A stretch of 36,916 bases of DNA from an uncultured Acetatifactor sp. (GTDB taxonomy: Bacteria > Bacillota > Clostridia > Lachnospirales > Lachnospiraceae). The DNA lies in contig CAKRZO010000029.1 of assembly GCA_934433135.1 (NCBI GenBank), forward strand, positions 1-36,916. The letters run 5' to 3'. Below are positions 32,870 through 36,916 of the stretch, piece after piece (position 1 is the stretch's first letter; every line of letters starts with the position of its first letter). The notes under the pieces are model-generated. The model saw only the letters and a list, made by a program, of their open reading frames with translations. It did not search any database and had not been told where the DNA came from. Both the position numbers and the translations under genes were made by a program.

Positions 32870-32934
32870 GATTAGGGTTTTCATTTAGGTGGGCAATAAC
32901 ACTATAATGAATATCGTTTGTATTGCTGCCTGTT

Positions 32935-33624
32935 TTATCGTTCCATTTCTTCCACAAATGATTTTGTAATCAGCTGTGGTCTTGTAATAATCGAACCAAC
33001 TACAACGCTATAAGCTCCCAGTTCAATTACATGCCTGGCTTTTTCTGGTGTATTGATATTTCCCTCTGCAATCACTTTATGTTTTGCTTTGGCTACTATT
33101 TCTCTTAAAATTTCAAAATCATTAGCCTCAATCCTTAATCCTTCACTTTGTTTTGTATAGCCAACCATTGTTGTTCCAATAAAATCAAATCCCAATTCAT
33201 CCGCATGAAGTGCCTCTTCTACCGTAGAACAATCCGCCATCCACAACTGTTCCGGATATTTTGCTTTTACCTCATGGAAAAATTCATCCAATGTTTTATT
33301 TCCAGGTCTTTTTGAAATCGTCGCATCCATTGCTATAATCTCTGGTTTTACTTCTATTAATTCATCAATTTCATTCATTGTTGGAGTAATATAGATATCA
33401 CTATCCGCATAGTCCCTTTTCAAAATTCCTATAATTGGAAGATCTACTTGAGACTGAATCTCTTTGATATCCTCTTTTGTATTTGCACGAATTCCACTAG
33501 CCCCACCTTCTTTTGCTGCCAATGCCATTCTTCCCATAATGAATGAAGAATGTAACGGCTCCTCCGGTAAAGCCTGACAAGATACAATTAGTTTACCCTT
33601 CAGGTTCTCAATCTTCTGATTCAT
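32935..33624 (-). CDS. nanE: N-acetylmannosamine-6-phosphate 2-epimerase
   Basis: The protein has 229 residues, the normal length, and is a TIM barrel converting ManNAc-6-phosphate to GlcNAc-6-phosphate. Motifs are KLIVSCQALPEEPLHSS, the catalytic lysine in IIGILKRDY, IAMDATISKRP, MADCSTVEEA, GTTMVGYT, VIAEGNINTPE with the catalytic glutamate, and VVVGSIITRPQ. AAGGAGG lies upstream of the ATG. Its 5' side abuts the duplicated ygjV promoter stretch (copy B), so its promoter probably lies in that stretch. Confidence 0.93.
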   Translation of the reverse strand: MNQKIENLKGKLIVSCQALPEEPLHSSFIMGRMALAAKEGGASGIRANTKEDIKEIQSQVDLPIIGILKRDYADSDIYITPTMNEIDELIEVKPEIIAMDATISKRPGNKTLDEFFHEVKAKYPEQLWMADCSTVEEALHADELGFDFIGTTMVGYTKQSEGLRIEANDFEILREIVAKAKHKVIAEGNINTPEKARHVIELGAYSVVVGSIITRPQLITKSFVEEMER

Positions 33625-33638
33625 TTTCCTGACCTCCT

Positions 33639-34130
33639 TACTTTGTTTATTATACCGAATCTCTTAATAAATGAAAATCGCGTATTTTCCGGTTAGATAT
33701 CCCTAATTCCATAAAAGAGAAGATAATCCAAATTTTTGAGAAGAAATTACATTGCTTGTCCGAAGCTCGATAGTATAATGGAATAATATAAAAACCAACT
33801 ATCCAGAAAGGTATTCGAAACTATGAATCTAAATTTCAGTTCAGACTATCATTTTATGATCGGACAGATTATCAGTGTCATCGCACTTCTTATTTCTGTC
33901 ATCATCGCCCAGTTTAAGAATGTAAAGCACATTCTGTTGGGTGAGATTGCCTCCAATCTGGCTGTGGCATTCAGCTTTGTATTCCTGGGCGGTCTTTCCG
34001 GTGCCTGGATCTGCATTGTGGCCGCTTTGCAGTCCCTTGTCATTTATTTTGTCAACAAAGTGGACTGGACTCTTCGCAGGAAAAATCTTCTGTCCGCTCT
34101 GTTTGCCTTTATTTATATCATCGGCACAGT
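33639..34130. repeat. Segmental duplication, copy B (truncated)
   Basis: This is the second copy of 20075-20568. The non-coding part has about 20 differences from copy A, the coding part only two. The homology starts about 15 bases upstream of the nanE start codon and stops after GGCACAGT at 34130, where a different gene start takes over. Confidence 0.9.
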
Positions 34131-34182
34131 GTGTTTTGTCTTTTTTTCTTCCATCAAAACCTCCTTCAAGGTACGGTCATAG
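33823..34182 (+). pseudogene. Truncated ygjV copy
   Basis: The first ~103 codons match the intact gene at 20261, with one amino-acid change (Ala to Val in NK(A/V)DWTLRRK). After IIGTV the frame runs into unrelated sequence for about 16 codons and stops at 34182. Some 75 residues, about two or three membrane helices, are lost, so the product is unlikely to work. The ribosome site and -10 box are intact, so a fragment could still be made. Confidence 0.85.
34131..34154 (-). pseudogene. First eight codons of a gene cut by the duplication
   Basis: On the minus strand an AAGGAGG ribosome site (34160-34166) precedes an ATG at 34154 encoding MEEKKTKH. The frame then enters the ygjV duplicate and stops a few codons later. 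The gene would have followed the sialidase-like gene in the same direction, so part of locus 3 seems to have been lost at this junction. Its identity cannot be told. Confidence 0.5.
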
Positions 34183-34289
34183 TGTCATATTTTTTTTACT
34201 CTTGGCTCAATCGCCAATAGATAAGATCTTCTTGTTATCTTATTTCAGCAATTGACTACAGCAACTTTCAGATTTGATTTCTGATCGAC

Positions 34290-35621
34290 CTACTCTTTAA
34301 CTTTCCATTTCAATACTTTGGACTTATAACGAATAAGACCAAGCTGACAGGCGCACTCATGAATAATCACTTTTTTCCATTCTGGTGTTGCCTCATTCCA
34401 CCACTTTATATCCGGGCCTTTATATATATCCGATTTTCCTGTTTCCTCATAAAGTGCACTAAAAATATCAGGTGTTTTGAAGCATTCACCGCTTTGAATC
34501 ATTTCTTTATACTCTTTTTTCGCAACTGCGTAGCAACATGGTGTAAGCAATGTTCCATCAAAATTCATATTCGTCATACCATAACCATCACTTGTCATGA
34601 CCTCATCAGGAGTTTCATCGTCCAAAATAATAATGTCATGGTCAAAATCAACAGAAAAACTCCCATCCTCTTTTTCCGTACCGATAACTGCCTGCATACC
34701 TACATGACGATAAGGAGCACCAATACTTGCTGAACTGCTTCTTAATGTATACGTGAATACAAATCTATTTTCATCTAAATATACTACACTTGGGTACATC
34801 ATGCCTCCGTATCCCATTCCTCTCACTGCATACCATGTCAATCCAAAGTCCTTTGATTCTATCAATAGCATGCCATCTCCCTCATCTGTATCAAACGATT
34901 CTGCATGATACAGATGAGGAATCCTCTCATTTTCCAGATTTGACAATGTCACCCTCGCTACAGCCATTAACCTCTTTGATGGTGTAATGAAACTCACTGC
35001 TTCCGCCATGATAGGTCTATAAGCCCCTTCTTTAAACCGTATATTACTATCATCTACAATATCAACACTCCAACTTCTTCCTTTATCCACAGATTTTACT
35101 CTATATTGATATTCTCCCAGGCTCCAAACAAATCCGATAATTGAACCATCCGGCAACTTAATCAAATTTCTTGACATACATAATACCGGATTACTATTTA
35201 TTCCAAAAAAAGCAGGAGTAAATTTTGTCTCTGTCCAGGTCTTCCCATTGTCCTCAGATCGATAAAGCAGTGCAATACAATTTTCAAAATCATTGTTAAA
35301 CATATTGGGATAAAGATGTGTTTGCACAAAAACTACGCCATCTATCACACTCGCAGAGGGTTCATACCCTTCAAACGGCATATGCTTTCCTTTTCCCCAG
35401 GTACTGCCTCCATCGTAGGAATGGTACATAACTGTGTGATAAATTGTACAAGGTCCCCCGTGGGCATCCTCCTCATAATGGCGATGTAACGTAAACAACA
35501 GCATTTCCTTCTCATTTAATATTGCTATGCTTGGTTTGTGATTCTCAACCCCCGGAATTTTTACCTGTGAGCAGTTACCTGTTATTACTGTTCCCGTTGC
35601 ATTGAAAACTTTCATATCCAT
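34290..35621 (-). CDS. Sialidase-superfamily (BNR/Asp-box) protein
   Basis: The protein has 443 residues with no signal peptide, so cytoplasmic. It is a six-bladed propeller with four visible Asp-boxes (SxDxGxxW): SYDGGSTW, SEDNGKTW, SVDKGRSW and SKDFGLTW. The N-terminal arginine motif RIP of true sialidases is not evident: the corresponding stretch reads KIPGVENHKPSIAIL. Catalysis on sialic acid is therefore uncertain, and it may be a hydrolase or lyase of another sugar in the same fold. GGGAG precedes the ATG by about 9 bases. It lies downstream of the PHP gene and upstream of the sialic acid genes. Confidence 0.75.
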   Translation of the reverse strand: MDMKVFNATGTVITGNCSQVKIPGVENHKPSIAILNEKEMLLFTLHRHYEEDAHGGPCTIYHTVMYHSYDGGSTWGKGKHMPFEGYEPSASVIDGVVFVQTHLYPNMFNNDFENCIALLYRSEDNGKTWTETKFTPAFFGINSNPVLCMSRNLIKLPDGSIIGFVWSLGEYQYRVKSVDKGRSWSVDIVDDSNIRFKEGAYRPIMAEAVSFITPSKRLMAVARVTLSNLENERIPHLYHAESFDTDEGDGMLLIESKDFGLTWYAVRGMGYGGMMYPSVVYLDENRFVFTYTLRSSSASIGAPYRHVGMQAVIGTEKEDGSFSVDFDHDIIILDDETPDEVMTSDGYGMTNMNFDGTLLTPCCYAVAKKEYKEMIQSGECFKTPDIFSALYEETGKSDIYKGPDIKWWNEATPEWKKVIIHECACQLGLIRYKSKVLKWKVKE

Positions 35622-35680
35622 CTTAAGCTTCTCCCTTCCTCCCTATTTTTACACTTACTGCTTTTCAGACCATTCATAAT

Positions 35681-36718
35681 TCAAATCTCTTCTGCAGACG
35701 TTTTCTTCATATTCAAGTCATCAATAAAGTAAGCATTCGTATTGGCATGCTTTCCAAGAGAATCCGTGATTGTCAATCTCACATAAATATCAGTATCAAG
35801 CACATCAAAAACAGCCGATGTTAAAGGGCGGCCATCACCATAAACGGCTCCACAGCGTCTCGATCCTGTTCTTAATATGATTGATCTGCACTCCGAACAT
35901 TGTACTCCGATTCTTCCGTTTTCATACCATAGTTCATATATCTCCGGTCCCTGAGACGCATAAAAACTTCCGTTAATAAGTGCATCGGTAACCGTACAAT
36001 AATTAAGGTTTTCAGAATTAATAACGGTAAAAGCGCCAAAGGAATCTGCATCATCAGGCTCCATATCGTTGTGATTATCATCTCCGGCAATACAATAAAT
36101 TCTTTCACCCCCGCGCAGCATATCATCATATTCTTTTTCATTATAGTCATCAAAGCCTTCTCTGACGCTACTGTAATTACATATCTCCATTGCATTCATA
36201 CCATGATATTTCCCATATTCATTCAGAGATTCTAAAGACCACTGCGGATGATTATATGTAACAAAAAATCCATTGGTTCTGCCTTCCTTTATCACTTCAT
36301 TTATACACTCAGGAGAATAGTATCTTTCGAAATCCGGTTTCGTATTATCATATTGAATAAGGTGCCTGTACTTCGGCGAATTTACGTACAAATATTTTGT
36401 TCGGTGATAGCATACTTGCTTTAAATTATCCGGTCTTAGGGCAATAAGGCACAAATGGCATGCTCTTAAATAAACAGGAGCTACTTTTTCCTCTTCGATT
36501 TCCATTTCGTATCCGTTTAATGCCAAAAAATCGTCATCAGACAGTTCGTTGTGCGACAGCAAAACATCATGATCTGTGTATGCAATGATAGAATATCCCT
36601 GCCTCATATACATATTTTTTAGCTCTTCCGGAGTCTTCGCACCGTCGGAAATCACCGAATGACAATGCAGATTTGCCTTATAAAACTTTTTTTCTCCTGT
36701 TAAAATTATTTTTTTCAT
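35681..36718 (-). CDS. PHP-domain metal-dependent phosphoesterase-like protein
   Basis: The protein has 345 residues and is cytoplasmic. The PHP metal motifs are clear: NLHCHSVISDG near residue 16, YTDHDVLLSHNEL near 47, a later YNHPQW and a final AGDDNH near 215. Family members hydrolyse phosphate esters with two or three metal ions; substrates vary. After the PHP core a C-terminal beta-rich part of about 100 residues remains. GGAAGGAG lies 10 bases before the ATG. It precedes the sialidase-like gene by 59 bases on the same strand, so the two probably form an operon, but a role in sialic acid use is not evident. Confidence 0.8.
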   Translation of the reverse strand: MKKIILTGEKKFYKANLHCHSVISDGAKTPEELKNMYMRQGYSIIAYTDHDVLLSHNELSDDDFLALNGYEMEIEEEKVAPVYLRACHLCLIALRPDNLKQVCYHRTKYLYVNSPKYRHLIQYDNTKPDFERYYSPECINEVIKEGRTNGFFVTYNHPQWSLESLNEYGKYHGMNAMEICNYSSVREGFDDYNEKEYDDMLRGGERIYCIAGDDNHNDMEPDDADSFGAFTVINSENLNYCTVTDALINGSFYASQGPEIYELWYENGRIGVQCSECRSIILRTGSRRCGAVYGDGRPLTSAVFDVLDTDIYVRLTITDSLGKHANTNAYFIDDLNMKKTSAEEI

Positions 36719-36851
36719 ACACCATAAACTCCTTCCTGCAATTGGAACAGCTAATTTTACTTACTAAAACTTCCCACACCAATAAGGTGTGTTGAACCTT
36801 GAAAATTCAATATTTCAGCCAATAAAAAAGGCATAAACCTGTTCCTTCTGG

Positions 36852-36857
36852 TATAAT
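36852..36857 (+). promoter_or_regulatory. Candidate -10 box before the end ORF
   Basis: TATAAT lies about 40 bases before the ATG at 36898, with AAAGGAG as ribosome site. The -35 region is poor. A small hairpin CACACC/GGTGTG at about 36775-36791 lies upstream. The gap 36719-36897 holds nothing else I can support. Confidence 0.35.
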
Positions 36858-36897
36858 GGAGTTGTCAGAAACCATTTTAACAAAGGAGATTTATGCC

Positions 36898-36916
36898 ATG
36901 TCCAGTATACCACAAA
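36898..36916 (+). CDS. Start of a probable transposase gene (partial)
   Basis: Only six codons, MSSIPQ, are in the window, after a strong AAAGGAG site. The start resembles that of IS4-like transposases in Lachnospiraceae as I remember them, and the leader looks like the end of an insertion sequence. With so little sequence this is a weak call. Confidence 0.35.

Overview
The window looks like chromosomal DNA of a gut-type Lachnospiraceae (Clostridia, Firmicutes). The evidence is AGGAGG-type ribosome sites, sigma-A-like promoters, LplABC/MalEFG-type ABC sugar importers, AraC/YesN-type regulators and a sortase anchor. It is accessory carbohydrate-use DNA: three glycan loci with small mobile or repeat pieces at their joints. 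I see no rRNA, tRNA or CRISPR.

Locus 1 (about 534-20016, minus strand) is a Gram-positive polysaccharide utilisation locus. In transcription order it holds a membrane-bound AraC-type sensor, a solute-binding lipoprotein, two permeases, then (after a RelB/PIN toxin-antitoxin pair on the plus strand) a secreted CBM/Big_2 protein, a cell-wall-anchored heparinase II/III-like lyase with a discoidin domain, an M14 carboxypeptidase-like protein, a GH88 unsaturated uronyl hydrolase, a GH20-like hexosaminidase and an FAD oxidoreductase. The set fits lyase cleavage of a uronic acid/N-acetylhexosamine polymer (glycosaminoglycan-like) at the surface, import of unsaturated oligosaccharides, and trimming in the cytoplasm. 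The M14 protein is the unusual member.

Locus 2 (20261-30310, plus strand) has a YgjV-like membrane protein, an AraC regulator and a MalEFG-type importer. These are followed by a nucleoside hydrolase, an unrecognised (alpha/alpha)6-type glycosidase with a cysteine cluster, a divergent nucleoside-hydrolase-like protein and a CE7 acetyl esterase. This combination is the best candidate here for an undescribed pathway; its substrate cannot be read from sequence.

Locus 3 (30373-36718, minus strand) carries sialic acid/ManNAc genes: a ROK kinase (NanK-like), a NanA-like lyase and NanE, with a BNR/sialidase-like protein and a PHP-domain protein upstream. It is patched. A small uncharacterised ORF with hairpins sits between nanA and nanE, and a truncated duplicate of the ygjV region sits between nanE and the sialidase-like gene, apparently cutting off another gene after eight codons. 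The window ends in the start of a probable transposase gene.

Non-coding structure includes a 191-bp palindromic element with a short deleted copy 12 kb away, a second multi-hairpin element inside locus 2, hairpins after both solute-binding-protein genes, and a mosaic duplication of the ygjV promoter and 5' gene.
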